From Erythrobasidium yunnanense (taxonomy: Eukaryota > Basidiomycota > Cystobasidiomycetes > Erythrobasidiales > Erythrobasidiaceae), in NCBI GenBank assembly GCA_001600175.1, contig BCJC01000007.1, positions 1,016,115 through 1,080,114 on the forward strand: a DNA stretch of 64,000 nucleotides, read 5' to 3'. The position numbers and the translations under genes are program-made. This document shows positions 14,001 through 25,929 of the stretch, one piece after another. The number at the start of each line of letters is the position of its first letter. Within the stretch, counting starts at the first letter, position 1. A model generated the notes under the pieces. The model was not told where the DNA came from, made no database searches, and saw only the letters and a list, made by a program, of their open reading frames with translations.

Positions 14001-14817
14001 TATCAAACACTCCCACTTCGCGGACCCTAAAGAATGTCTCATGAAAGCGTAAGGTTCAGATCATAAGCCGCAATCCGCTCTGAACTAAATCTTCGCACAC
14101 AGGTGGAGATACCCTAGTCTTAGGTACGAAGTGCCTTCTGCGGGCAATTCAAACATTACTGACATCCATCACAGCATTCATAAAATTGATGTCTCTGGGT
14201 CGTCTATCTCTTCCATCATTCCGTCTCGCGCGCAAGCTAAAGTCTCCATTCGGACAGGTAAGCTCGTTCTCTACATTCGCTTCTGCACAAGCTGGAGACC
14301 CTTTTAGTGCCCGACATGCCTCTGAGGGCCACCGCAGCCTCTATTATACAGCATCTGGAAACAGCCTTCTCTCAAATCGCATCAACAAACAGGATCGAGG
14401 CAAGTACAAGACTCATATAGGTGATCATGTGCCAGAGCTGATAGTGTAACAGGTCTCCATCGATTCGAACGCGCCGTGGTGGATAGCCGACCGGCAGCAT
14501 CCGTACAGCAAAGCTGCAGAGCAGGCTGTTTTCGACGAGTGGCAGGTTCGTAAAACAAGAATGCTGATGTATACATGCTAATTCAGAACTATCAGGTTCA
14601 GCCCATCTGGATTCGCGAAGGAGGCTCTTTGCCTAGTCTACCGTTCTTGGAGAGCGTCTTCAATGCAACTACGGTCCATCTCCCGATGGGGTGTCAGGGA
14701 GATCATGCACATCTGGTCGACGAGAAGACATCTATCACCAATCTTCAGCGCGGAAAAAAGGTCGTGGAGAATTGGCTCAGAGCCATGTCGTCAGTAGACG
14801 AAAGCAGCAGCAATTAA
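11076..14817 (+). CDS. DUG2: DUG2-type protein: WD40 propeller fused to M20 peptidase (glutathione degradation)
   Basis: Cytosolic subunit of the fungal Dug2-Dug3 enzyme, which removes the gamma-glutamyl group of glutathione without gamma-glutamyl transpeptidase. The N-terminal half has WD40 repeats: GHEGSVLSLICVDIG, SASADSTVRVWDAKKLKCLW, and later YSGGNDATIKVWQA. The C-terminal half is a zinc peptidase of family M20. It shows a metal-site motif close to FYGHYDVVS, then GIDGYLYGRGVIDNKG and LMLLEGEEE, and ends in the ENWLRAM region at 14817. The gene has many short introns. Start: two in-frame ATGs exist (11034 and 11076); I chose 11076 because the first 14 codons look like leader, but either is possible. 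The WD40-M20 fusion is the normal architecture of fungal Dug2. No DUG3 or DUG1 homologue is in the window. Confidence 0.9.
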
Positions 14818-14958
14818 TGCATTTCAGTGGCATACCAGGTCGTTAAATACTACAGTAGTGTACAGTATACCTCATGCGACAATGCCTACGTCTATGGATA
14901 GTCTAAACACCTAAGCTACTTACGAGAGCGGTTACTGAATTTCAACTCAATCGGGTCA

Positions 14959-17900
14959 TTACCAGCTCAATACACTCTTCCCATCTTCGTTTGTGTGAGA
15001 AGCACACGATCCAGCGGAGGGACCCGTGCGGCCAGCTGATGGACCGGTGATCTCGATCTGCGTTGCTGCATTCTTGCCAAGCGCATCAGCCGTAGCTGCC
15101 TTTAGCCTGATCCGCAAGGAGACTTGTCAGCATCTAGGCGCAAAGCGTTAACCTTCGGGCTCACATCCACTTCTCGGTACCCAGTATCGCGTCAAGCTCG
15201 TCTTTCGGCGGTAGAAGCAGGTAAAGAGCCCCATCCTCGTCTTTCACATCAAAAGTCATGATGGAGTAGTCTTCGTCGTTGAGACAGTCTCCGTCCCTGT
15301 TTAAACACGTCAGGAGAATATAGACCCGCTCTCGACTAAACTTACGTGAGCGTGAAGTTTCGCTTATGCAGCGGACATGAAACATATGGTTTTCCAGTAT
15401 TGGGATCGTCTCCTACTATGCCATGCTCCAGGCCAAAGAAGCGCTTGTGAGGGCACATCTGCTGGGTCGCATACAGGCCTTTCCCGGGAACGCGGAAGAT
15501 CGCCAGCTGTGTATCGCCATACCTTACAGCACAAGACGTAGTGCCAGCATCTGTGGGCGATAGATCTGCAAGAGAAGCCATCCGGATCCACTTCCATTGA
15601 TGTTTCGGTGTGGGGACATCGCCTGGTCGGAAGCGGACGGCAGGAAACTCTTTAGGCCAATCCGCCGGCCGTTGCTGACCACGTTCGGTGATAGGCTCCG
15701 CAGTATGCACGCGCTCTTCGGTATTGACGAATTGTCGGAATTGCTTCTGTCTCTCGGGGTCCTTCGTAACGACGGACCTGGAACAATTTTAATTAGCATG
15801 GAAGATGAGTGAAATGGGTTGTATTGATGCTCACCATTCATCCACATAAGTGTCCACCAGCTCTGCCATTTCCTTGTCGAGTTCCTCGCAGATGCCTAGC
15901 TCATCATCGATGATGATCTTGCGTAGCTTCTCAATGCCTCCGTCGAAGGATTCTATCCATCTCGCTGTCCGCGCAAGCTTGTCTGCCATGCGGACGTAGA
16001 GCATAAGATATCGATCAAGGATCTTCGTGACAAGCGATGGCGGTACATCTTGCGCGAAAAGCTGCGCATGCCGAGGAATAGCGCCTCCATTTCCACCTAC
16101 GAAGACTGAAAGACATAAGGAAGCATGAGCGCCTTAGCTTCTTTACCTGACATTGGATTTGCCAAAGTCACAGCGCTGGGCTTCGACTTACTATTCCAGC
16201 CTTTGTCTGTGGCAATGAGGCCGAAGTCTTTACTTTGCGCCTCTGCACACTCTCGGACACAGCCTGAGACCCCTCCCTTGATCTTATGAGGAGCTCGAAG
16301 TACCTTGTACCGATTCTCGAGCTGGATGGCCAGGCCGACCGAGTCACCAATACCGTAACGGCACCAGGTGCTTCCAACGCACGATTTAACGGTCCTTAAA
16401 GCCTTCGCATAACCAAGTCCGCCTTCCAACCCTGCGTCGTTCAACTTCTTCCAGATTGCTGGTAAGTCTCGCTTCTGTGCTCCGAAGAGATCGATGCGCT
16501 GACCGCCAGTGATTTTGCTATAAAGGTTGTACTCTTTTGCGACTTGACCAAGTACAATGAGATGATCCGGTTGTATCTCTCCTCCTGTAACACGAGGTAT
16601 GACTGAAAAGGTTCCGTTTCTTTGGATATTCGCCATGAAGCGATCGTTTGTATCCTGGTTTGCGTGATGCGAGGGGTCCATGACGTGTTCGTTGTAAAGA
16701 GAAGCTAGGATGGATCCTACTGCTGGCTTGCAGATCTCACATCCGATAGAGTCTTTCTTAGTCCCTGCGGTCTCCATAGTCGCCTTGAATGTCTTGAGCT
16801 TCTTGATTCTGGAGTAGACAAGCATGTTAAGCAGGCGGAAGTCAGATGTCAGGAGAAGACCTACTTGATGATACTGTACAGATCCATTCGAGACATCTTG
16901 AAATGCGGACACAGGTCTGTCGACATCTGCAATCCTGCTTTCTTCATTTCACTCTTGAAGATGTTCGTGATCAAAGGCATACAACCTCCGCAGCCTGTGC
17001 CCGCTTTTGTCTTGGTCTTGATGTCCCCTAGAGCGGTAATGCCTTCTTTGACGCATTTGCCAATGGCTCCTTTTGTGACGGCCTGCAGACAATCTATGAT
17101 CAGCACAGCGCTACTTAGCAGCACACTGTGGCCCACATGACACGAGCAGACCACGGTGTCGTCGTCCAGATCGGCACCATCGTCTTCGCCTGACTTTTGG
17201 CCAATAATGAATTGATGCGGCTCCACCTCGATTTGTTTCTTCTTCTTTACGATAGAGACCAATTTTATGAAGTCCGATGTATCACCGATCATCATTCCTC
17301 CCAACAGCTTTTTCCCATCTGCCGTGAAAATGTATTTCTTGTAGACTGAAGCGAAGGGGTCTTTGTATGTCAAGCATTTTATGGGTTCGTCTGCTCGAGG
17401 AGGTGCTCTTGGATGTAGTCTCTTCTGCATCACGCCCTCTGCGGTCTCCAAAGAAGGTGTTCCGGGCCTTGAAGCTTCATCCAATAAGCGGATAGCCTCT
17501 GCAGGTTTGTTGGCGTGGTTCGTGCCGTTCATACTGATAGGGGCGGACGTAGCGGCTGAAGCCAGACGGACAGCGTGAGTTTCTTTCTTCGTCTTGGCTT
17601 CGGCCGCGCGCTGGTCTGCGAAGAAGTCGCCGAAAGAAGCCACGTCTACGCCCATCAACTTGAGCTTGGTCGATAGATCTGGATCATTCATCTCTCGCGC
17701 CTTGTGGGTGCCAGACTTGGTGTCTGTCTGTGTAAGGTTGAAAGAAAGGATGTCGGCCATCTCGACTGAATGACAAACCTGTATCAGCCGCTATGCGTAT
17801 AGATACACAGCTCAAGCTCACCTCCCGGTCCGATCAGACCATAAAAGTTCCCCTTCCACGATGCGCATTCGCCAATTGCGTAAATATCCGGGGCGCTGGT

Positions 17901-19072
17901 CTGCAAGAAGTTATTGACGACGACACCTCCTCTTCTATGGCATTCTAGTCCCGCTTTCTTAGCGAGTTCGTCTCTCGGCTTGATGCCCGTTGTGAAGACC
18001 GTCAAGTCCGCCTCTATTATATTTCCATTATCGAGCTCAAATCCGCCAAAGACATCTTTTCCGCTGGGACTTTTGCCAGCTTTCAAAAAGACATCCTTGA
18101 CATCAACGTTCGTGATGACTTCTACGCCCATAGCTTCGATCTTGCGCGTCACCATGTCGCCTGCTTCCTGATCTAGCTGACGCGAAAGTGGCCAGCCGGA
18201 GCGGTTGATGATGGACATGTCGGGAACCGTGGGAAGGTCGTAGATCGCTTTGGCTGCTTCTAGGCCGATCAGACCTCCTCCTACTACGGAAGCTCTGTTG
18301 ACATCCCCGCTATCGGCATACGCGATGACTGCATTTGATCATCAGTACGATCTCACGCTGGTACAAGTAGCGGCCTACGCTTGTTGAGATCGGAAATATT
18401 GCGGTATACAAATACGCCTTCGATCGTCTCTGCCCGTTCTGGCGACATATATGGCGGATAAAGAGCGTCACTCCCCGTTGCCAGGACGAGAATGTCGTAA
18501 TGATAGGCATGTCCAGTATTTGTCTTGACTTGCTTGCCGTCTACATCGATGTCTGTAATCAGTTGGCCGGTATGGAACTCGAAGCGTTCTATGATTTGAG
18601 TCTCAGTAAAGTTCCAAAGCGCATTCAGCTGTTGAAGATACCTGGCTCGTGCTGCATATACCATTCTGGCGAGTTCAAGTACAGCTTCTCGACTGATCGG
18701 TGCTCCTGCAATGCCATGTTTTAGTATTTCGACGATAAGCGTACTTGATTGTCGAAGGTTACCATATAGTCCGTCAGCTGCACGCGATTGTATGCCAGGT
18801 GTGCCTCTGATCAAGGATGAGAATACCGTCAGTCCTTGTGGCTTTCTTGGCGACATTGTGACACCGCACCTTCTCCGACCGTGACGATCTTGTATTGCTT
18901 CGCTTCATCCAGATTGAGGAGCTTCTCGACGAAGGCTGTAGAGCGTACTAATCAGAACTGGAACCTGACTTTCGAGCGACTTCCAGAGCTCACCTATTCC
19001 GACCATTCCCAGACCCACGACAAAGACGGTCTTGAGCTGGCCTTTGCCTTCGCTGGCTCCGTTCGCTGCCAT
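14959..19072 (-). CDS. niiA: Assimilatory nitrite reductase [NAD(P)H]
   Basis: Reduces nitrite to ammonium in nitrate assimilation (cytosol; FAD, Fe-S, sirohaem). The order is the fungal one. An FAD/NAD(P)H oxidoreductase unit starts at 19072 (TVFVVGLGMVGI) and includes DILVLATGSDALYPP and FTTGIKPRDELAKKAG. Two BFD-like [2Fe-2S] Cys pairs follow (CSCHVGHS; GTGCGGCMPLI). Then comes the sirohaem/[4Fe-4S] reductase domain (VGSTWCRYGIGDSVGLAIQLE; GGVSGCVRECAEA). A C-terminal Rieske-type domain ends the protein (CPHKRFFGLEHG, CPLHKRNF). The last exon is small and was rebuilt from splice sites: intron 15107-15164 joins EKWM to LKAATADALGKN, and the protein ends ...EDGKSVLSW at 14959. About a dozen introns. 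Its 3' end faces that of DUG2 across 141 bp. No nitrate reductase or nitrate transporter is nearby, unlike the usual fungal cluster. Confidence 0.95.
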
Positions 19073-19614
19073 CTTGGAGTGCAGCTTGTAAGTTCCAGTG
19101 TCAGAATGGTGCGTAGCTGTGGAAAGGTGCTCTTCGTGGTCTTCAATGCAGATCCCGTCAAAGGTTCAGCTTATCGGCGGAGTGTTTGAGGAGGGGTCAG
19201 CCTATCAGGAGTGCCTTCATTACGCTTTCATTAGTCGCTTGTCAGTGCCTCCCCCAGCCTTGAGCTCAGCCTTATCACTCGTCGATCGCCACTATCATAT
19301 CAACCAGAAAGACGGTTCTCCACGATAAGGGAGTGAGAGGAAAGATTGGGCATTTGTAGGGTCCATTCAACCTTCGTATGGATGTGTCTGCATATCGTAA
19401 GTCAACAGGCGTAAGAGCAAAGTATGCTTGGTGTTAGGAGGAAGAAAAGCTGGGACTCAGAAGTCACAGGGGATATATCGGTATACGGAATATGTCAAGT
19501 ACTGGTTCGCCAGCACGATCAGCATGTTGCTCAGGGTGTACAAGTACAGAAAAAGCCGCGATGAACCCATTGCTTGCGATCCAACGAAAAGCTATAGTAC
19601 ACGAACAAGGTGAT
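19073..19614 (-). promoter_or_regulatory. Nitrite reductase promoter with three GATAAG motifs
   Basis: This 542-bp gap lies between the nitrite reductase start and the SF3A1 stop. It carries GATAAG at 19170-19175 (minus), 19271-19276 (minus) and 19322-19327 (plus), all within 100-255 bp upstream of the start codon. GATAAG-type sites are the known targets of AreA/Nit2 GATA factors that activate nitrate-assimilation genes when ammonium is scarce. The motifs are seen directly; the regulation is inferred. The distal part also holds the SF3A1 3' untranslated region. Confidence 0.55.
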
Positions 19615-21707
19615 CTACTGCCTTTGACGCTTGTTTGACTCCTCCGACTGCTCTGCAGGTCTCGCCTGGCCCGCCTGGTATTCCTGCTGTTGCTGCCTCT
19701 GGATCTCCGCCATCTGTTCTGGTGTATATTGCGGTTGGTAGCCATACTGCGGACGCTGCTGGAACTGCATCTGCATCTGCTGTTGCTGTTGTTGCTGTTG
19801 CATCATCTGTTCCTGCGCTGACACTGCAGGCTGAGCTTGAGCCGAAGGGTTAGGCGCCGCAGACAGCGTAGCGCCCGCGAATGCTCCTGGCGCTTGCAAG
19901 AAGCTAGGCGCTGCAGTAGCGATTTCCGCTGTGTCTGCAGCAGCAGGTCTTGGTCCGATATTTGATTCTTGTCCCGTAAGACCTTTAGCTCTATGCAGAG
20001 CCGCGATCTGCGCGTCCAGATCTGCGCCCGACTGGAATCGTTCTGCAGTAGAGAGCGCAGAAGCTGTATGACCGTCCCAGACGACCTTCTCTCTTTCTCT
20101 TTTTCGAATACGTTCTTCCTCTTCTTGCCTCTTGCGCCGGTCTTCGTCTTCTTGTGTAGTGGAGAAGATGTCGGAACGCTTGCTTGCGATACCTTTGAGC
20201 GTAGAAGCGACATCCGTGCCTGCAGCGACGATATTTGCAGCACTCCGTCGTGCATCCGAAGCCATCTGCTTCTCCTTCCACCGTGGATCCAGCAACTCGA
20301 TCCGGACGTGCTCTGCCATCTCTGCTTCGGGAATCTCTTGTCCACAAATCCGACATGTCGAAGTAGCGACCTTCTTGGCTCGTTGTGATTTCGGAATGTA
20401 GTCTTTGCGGATCTAGGAGAATTGTCATCAGTATCTGGCAACAGGTCTGAGGAACGATCTTGAACCCACTTTGATATTGCTAGGCGCCACCTTGGCTTCC
20501 TGCGGTGCTTTGCTGGTATCCAACACCCTCTCTGTAAGCTGATCCGCCTCATCTCCCGACATGTCCATCTCTGCCTCCTCTGCCTCACGCGACACAGCTC
20601 CACTCTCCACCGCTGCTGTCGCTGCATCTTTGCCCTCCATGATCATAGCTGCCATCTTCTTCTGCGCCATCGTCATATTCTCAACTTCACTTCGTGACAT
20701 AGGTGGTGGCAGATCCAAGATCTGGTCGTTGTCTGTAAAGTCGATAGTCGCGACGACGATGAACTGCGACACCAAGTTTAGCGATGCTCAAGTGAATTGA
20801 CCGAGTATGGACTCACATCTTGCCAGTCGATGCTTGCAAATGCTACACGCTCCTCCTCTGCAGCCGTGTCTTCTGCCTGTCTTCTTGCATTGTCGTACTT
20901 TTCCCATTCTACCCTGTTGTGCATCCCCTTCATAACCTCTCTTCTTGCAATAGCTCTCCTCTTCGCTTCTGTATGCAGTAATGAATCGTATTCAGGTGTA
21001 TATCCTGCCTGTCGATCCAGCTCTTCCACCGTCTCTGTCGGGGCCATCAAGACTCTGGTATACTGCTCTACCAATCGATTGAAGTAGCCAAAGAGGGAGT
21101 GTGAAGGACGTAGGAAGTCGAACTGATAGTTTCCAGACTCTCTTGAACCCAGCTCGTTTGTGAAACTGCGTCCCATACGAGCAGTGAATAAGGCTGTGAG
21201 CTTCAGGATGTCGTGGTCGACAGCTGCGATGGGGGGTCTTTCTGTCGTTATAAACTCGTATGGCCGAGGTTGAGGTACAGTCGGTCTTCCTTCGTCCACC
21301 ATCTGAGCAGCAGCTCCTGCAATGGCAGAATTGGCAGCTTGAGCAGCACCTCCTCCAGCAGCAGCAGCAGCAGCAGCTGTTCCAGCTCCAGCTTTCACAT
21401 CGTCAACACCACCTTCTTTGTAGAACTTTACTCTGTGCTGGTAGTATGCATTGTAGGCGTCGTCGGCGTTGATGAATCTGAATCTCGAGTCTGCAGCACC
21501 TCTCTGCTTGATCTTGTCTTCGAAGCTCGCTGGATTTGCGTTCTTTGCAGTGAATGCAGCAGTCTTGTCTACGATGCTCCTGATGTCTGGCGGTGGATAG
21601 ATGATGCCCTCGATGTACTCGTTTTTCGCGGAATCTGGCTTGTTCTCGTCGCTGACTACTGGTGATTCCTCGTGCTTGCCGTTGCCATTGACTGCTACTG
21701 CGGCCAT
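19615..21707 (-). CDS. Splicing factor 3A subunit 1 (SF3A1/Prp21)
   Basis: Component of the SF3a complex of the U2 snRNP (nucleus). Starts at 21707. SURP module 1 is encoded near 21450-21600 (SIVDKTAAFTAKNANPASFE, then DSRFRFIN and YYQHRVKFY). SURP module 2 is near 21070-21200 (LKLTALFTARMGRSF, YQFDFLRPSHSLFGYFNRLV). The middle region has TIDFTDNDQILDLPPPMS, followed by KVATSTCRICGQEIPEAEM and EHVRIELLDPRWKEKQ. There are two short introns (about 20772-20815 and 20413-20468). The C-terminus is Gln/Met-rich (QQQQQQQQMQMQFQQ) and ends SNKRQRQ. The C-terminal ubiquitin-like domain of animal SF3A1 is not visible. Its start is 123 bp from the divergent TRP2 start. Confidence 0.93.
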
Positions 21708-21830
21708 TATCGTTGTTGTAGCCTTGCTCTTGCGACTTGACCCAGTCGTCTCGACCTTGACCGTGGCTCTTCAAACAATTTCAAGTTGAACTTCAAGTGA
21801 TTCAAGCGAAAGAGAAGATACAAGGGGACG
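21708..21830. promoter_or_regulatory. Short bidirectional promoter of SF3A1 and TRP2
   Basis: Only 123 bp separate the two divergent start codons, so both promoters and 5' leaders must overlap. A repeated ttcaag element (for example tcaagttgaacttcaagtga near 21781-21800) is seen; I cannot assign a factor to it. Confidence 0.5.
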
Positions 21831-23482
21831 ATGGGAGGCGCAAAGACGAGTGTAAGATGACAACACAGTAATGACTCTGTGGGATAAGCTGACTCGTTGT
21901 ATTACCGCAGTGCTCGCCGTCACTCGACGAAGCAGTCACTCTCTTTGGCCAACACTTCCCTTCAAATGGCCACAATACCTTGCCCATCTCATTCTCCATC
22001 CCTTCTCCCGATACTCTGACTCCCGTAATCGCATACTTGCGCCTAACTGACGGCGCGAAGCCTGACTCGTCCTCCTTCTTACTGGAATCCGTACTGCCTG
22101 GCCATACCCAAGGGAGGTATTCATTCTTAGGATCCCATCCTAGAGATGTACTCCGTCTGGGAGCAGAGACGGGAGACCCTCTCAAACCCTTGGAAGAAGC
22201 ACTCTCAGCATACTCGACAATCCCACTACCGCCTTCTTCTGCATACCAACAACCGCCATTCAAAGGTGGTGCAGTGGGATATGTAGCATACGATGCGATA
22301 TACTCGTTCGAGCGGGTCCTCAAAGATCACCGCCCGAAGAAGGACGAAATAGGCATGCCAGACGCCTTCTTCATCCTCGCAGATACAATAGTCGTATTTG
22401 ACCATCTGTACGGCAGTGTCAGTATATGGGGTCACGTCAGGATAGAGTCCCTGGAGGAGGTGGAAGCCGAGTACAATGCAGCTGTGGACAGGATACGACA
22501 GGTTGCAAAGAAGCTGGCCCAGACGTCCGTACCACTTCCAGAACAGCCAAGGGTCGTAAATACAAAGCAGGAAGCAGTGTCAAATGTCGGGAAACAAGGC
22601 TATGAAGGCTTCGTCACAAAACTCCGAGACGAGCATATCGTGAATGGGGACATCATCCAAGCAGTCCCTTCGCAGCGGCTGTCTCGCAAGACACAACTAC
22701 ATCCATTCAATGCCTATCGGTATCTCCGCCAACTCAATCCTTCTCCATACATGTTCTATATCCACTGCAACCTCTCCGACCCCTCTTCCTCTTCTTCCTC
22801 TTCTTCTCCACCTTCATCCGTACAGCTCGTCGGCGCATCTCCCGAATGTCTTTTGTCCATCTCTCCCGAGCGGATAGTGACGAATCACGCTATAGCAGGA
22901 ACGATCAAACGTGGTGCAACACCCGCAGAAGACGCCGAGCTAGCCGATACATTAAAAGCATCTATAAAAGACCGCGCAGAGCACGTCATGCTCGTCGACT
23001 TGGCGCGGAACGACATCAATCGCGTATGCAAGCCTGAGAGCGTACGCGTCGCAGAATTGATGGCCGTCACGAAATTCTCGCACGTCATGCACCTCACTTC
23101 GACAGTCGAAGGCGAGCTTCGAAAGGGATTGAATAGATTCGATGCGTTCAGATCCATATTTCCAGCTGGAACAGTGTCGGGTGCACCGAAGATAAAAGCT
23201 ATGCAATTAATAGCGTCGATGGAACCGAGTCTGAGAAACGTATACGCAGGAGCTGTAGGGAGATGGAATCTCGGTAAAGATACAGATGAATGCGATACGT
23301 GTATTGCAATAAGGACGATGGTCTTTAAAGACGGAACGGTATACCTGCAAGCGGGTGGAGGGATCGTCTGGGATAGCAATGAGGAGGAGGAATATATAGA
23401 GACTGTCAACAAACTGGCGGCGAACGTTCGGACGCTGGAGAAGGTAGAGGAGATCTACGCAGAAGCACCTGAAGAGCAATGA
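21831..23482 (+). CDS. TRP2: Anthranilate synthase component I
   Basis: Converts chorismate to anthranilate, the first committed step of tryptophan synthesis, with the glutamine amidotransferase subunit. A seven-codon first exon (MGGAKTS, 21831-21851) is joined over intron 21852-21910 to CSPSLDEAVTLFG, matching the usual family N-terminus. This join was rebuilt by eye and keeps phase 0. The product is about 530 residues, the usual length. Recognisable parts: LLESVLPGHTQGRYSFLGSH (feedback-site region), FKGGAVGYVAYDAI, VPSQRLSR, the chorismate-binding core AGTIKRGATPAEDAELA and VMLVDLARNDINRVC, then GTVSGAPKIKAMQLI and LQAGGGIVWDS. Apart from intron 1 it is intronless, unlike most neighbours. 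The component II/TrpC partner is not in the window. Confidence 0.95.
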
Positions 23483-23680
23483 CACGCCCGTATGTAGTCC
23501 AGGATTAAGCTAGATCTAGATTGGACAAGCCGGAGCGCAGTGGTATTGTAGTATTAGCAGCAGCAGCCAAAGGCTAAAGCTGATCTCTAGTAATAACGCT
23601 CAATCTACTGCCCCTACACTGCCATTTTGCGCATCTAAGTATTCGGCGCATCGCGAGAGCAGTACAGCGCGCTTTTTCCT

Positions 23681-25905
23681 CTAATCTTCCGAGTAAGCCT
23701 GTTCATGGATAGCTACGGCTCTTCCAGAAGGATCCGTAGCGCAGCCCCATTCCTTCTTAGGTATCCACCTCACAGCCGTGCTAGCCGCTGCGTCTGTAGG
23801 GAAGTGGCTCTCGAAGATCTGTCTGATAAGGTATGCTTCTTTCGTCTCGGGCGTGTCGAGCTGGTATCGCTCCCCGGCGGAAGAGAGCTGCTCGTCGCTG
23901 ATCTCGCGCTCCGCATACGCTTTCAGGCCATCGATCCAGCTGTACCCGACTCCGTCGGAGAACTGCTCTTTCTGGCGCCAGAGGATAGATTCGGGGAGGT
24001 AGGGTTGTTCACCGTCTGGTGCGACATCGAAAGCTTTGCGGAGGATGTACTGTGAAGAGCGCATTAGCATTGATCAGTGTGGTTACAAGTGTAATATGCG
24101 CACCTTCTCCATCTTCGGGCGACCATCCGCGTCTTTCTGCTGCAAGCTTCCTTTCGAGAAGAGTTTCTCCTCAGCATCGATGTTCATTGACACCTCCAAA
24201 AACTCTTTGTCCAAGAAAGGCACTCTAGCTTCCAACCCCCAAGCCATTGTCGATTTGTTGGCTCTCAAGCAATCTGCAGTATGCAGGTTTTTGACTCGCT
24301 TTACGCATTCTTGGTGGAAGCTTGGTGCGTCGGGAGCAGCATGGAAATAGAGGTATCCTCCGAAAATCTCGTCGGACCCTTCGCCTGAAAGTACCATCTT
24401 GACGCCCATAGCTTTGATCTTGCGGGATAACAAGTACATAGGAGTAGATGCACGGACCGTCGTAACGTCGTATGTCTCGAGATGGTAGATTACGTCGGGA
24501 ACAGCGTCTAGACCTTCTTGAACGCTGAATGTATATTCGTGATGTACTGTTCCGAGGTATTCGGCGGCTGTGCGAGCAGCTATCAGATCTGGTGAGTTAG
24601 GCAGACCGATGCTGAACGAATGTAGTCGTGGCCAAGCGGTAAGTGTCGATTGCTCCTCTGCACCTCATCTTAGATCCAGCTCTCTTAGAATGCTAGGGCG
24701 ATTAGACTCACCCTCGTTGGTCTCATCATCTACCATACCGGTCAAACCGTCTGTGCCGTTGGCTACAGGCTTGACACCGTTGTTATCTGCATCTCCGTTC
24801 TTGAGCTTCTCGTCTCTGACCAAGCTTCTGCCTCTATGCTGTTTCTCCTGAGCAGCCACGACCTTCTCTGTCTCTCTAGCTGCGATAGCTGCAATGAGGG
24901 ATGAATCCAGTCCTCCAGAGAGCAAGACACCGTAGGGTACTTCCGACATAAGTCGCTTCTTGACTGCTTTCTCTAGCGATTCTCTAATGAGCTTGAGATC
25001 CGCTTTCTTGCCAGCAGGTGTGTCCTTGACATCACCGCTGTCGCCGTTCCACCATGTTGGCTTGAAGTATCGCTCTGTCTTTCCTGTCTTTGAATCGTAG
25101 AAATGGCCAGGAGGGAAAGAGATAATGTTGTCGCATTCGTCGTGCAGCGCCTTCAGCTCAGACGCAAAGTAGACAGTCGCGGGATCTGATGACTTCCAGC
25201 CTTGATAGAGAGTGGTGATGCCGATAGGATCTCTTGCAGCAATCATGCGTGGAGGCTCGACGGACGTATCCAGCAGGACGAAGGAGAACATACCATCCAG
25301 CATCTGGCAGTATTGTTCAGGCTCATTCTCCCGGTGCTGCGAACGTGTTTGACATCAGTCTCGTAACTTTTTTGGTGATAGAAGGTACCGGAGAACGCGG
25401 CGGCCAAGACATACGAGATAGATGATGACTTCGCAGTCGGAGTGCGTCTTGAACGTCGCTTGCTTCTTGAGGTTCTTCCTCAGCGTTCTGTGGTTGTAGA
25501 TTTCACCATTGACAGCCAGCAGGATCTTTCCATCGTCGCTCGTCAAAGGCTGAGCTCCAGTGTCTGTACGTGGAACAGTGTAAGGACCTCTACAGTCATC
25601 AGTATTGTGCTATATACTTGCCTACTCCGACAATGGCCAGTCTTTCATGGCACAATCTGCGAGCCAAGAGGTCAGCATAAAAACACGCTTTTTCGAAATG
25701 CCTTCAATAAACCTACATGCTGTTGGACGCTATCGCACATCCTGACCAATCTGGGCCACGATGTCGCAAACGCTTCGAGAGTGCGAGAGCGCGCTGCCAA
25801 AAACCATCGAGTCAGGCCGATAAGCTGGCTTCGAAAACGCCCAACATACTGTGCGATAACTCTCTATATTCCCAGAGTGATTTACGCAAGCAAAAATCCC
25901 ACACA
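23681..25905 (-). CDS. ASN1: Asparagine synthetase (glutamine-hydrolysing)
   Basis: Makes asparagine from aspartate, glutamine and ATP (cytosol). Start at 25905 gives [13 protein letters not shown], where Cys2 is the N-terminal nucleophile of the glutaminase domain. Intron-separated exons follow with [29 protein letters not shown] and [12 protein letters not shown]. The synthetase domain has [20 protein letters not shown] (ATP pyrophosphatase SGGLDSS loop), [38 protein letters not shown] and [15 protein letters not shown]. It ends IHEQAYSED at 23681. Length and order are normal. A Lys/Asn/Gly-rich insert (about 24700-24850) lies between the SGGLDSS loop and the next helix. The sequence just upstream of its start is one end of an old tandem duplication (see 25930-26485). 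Confidence 0.95.
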
Positions 25906-25929
25906 TCTGCCCTGTAGTGTTGCGTTTGA

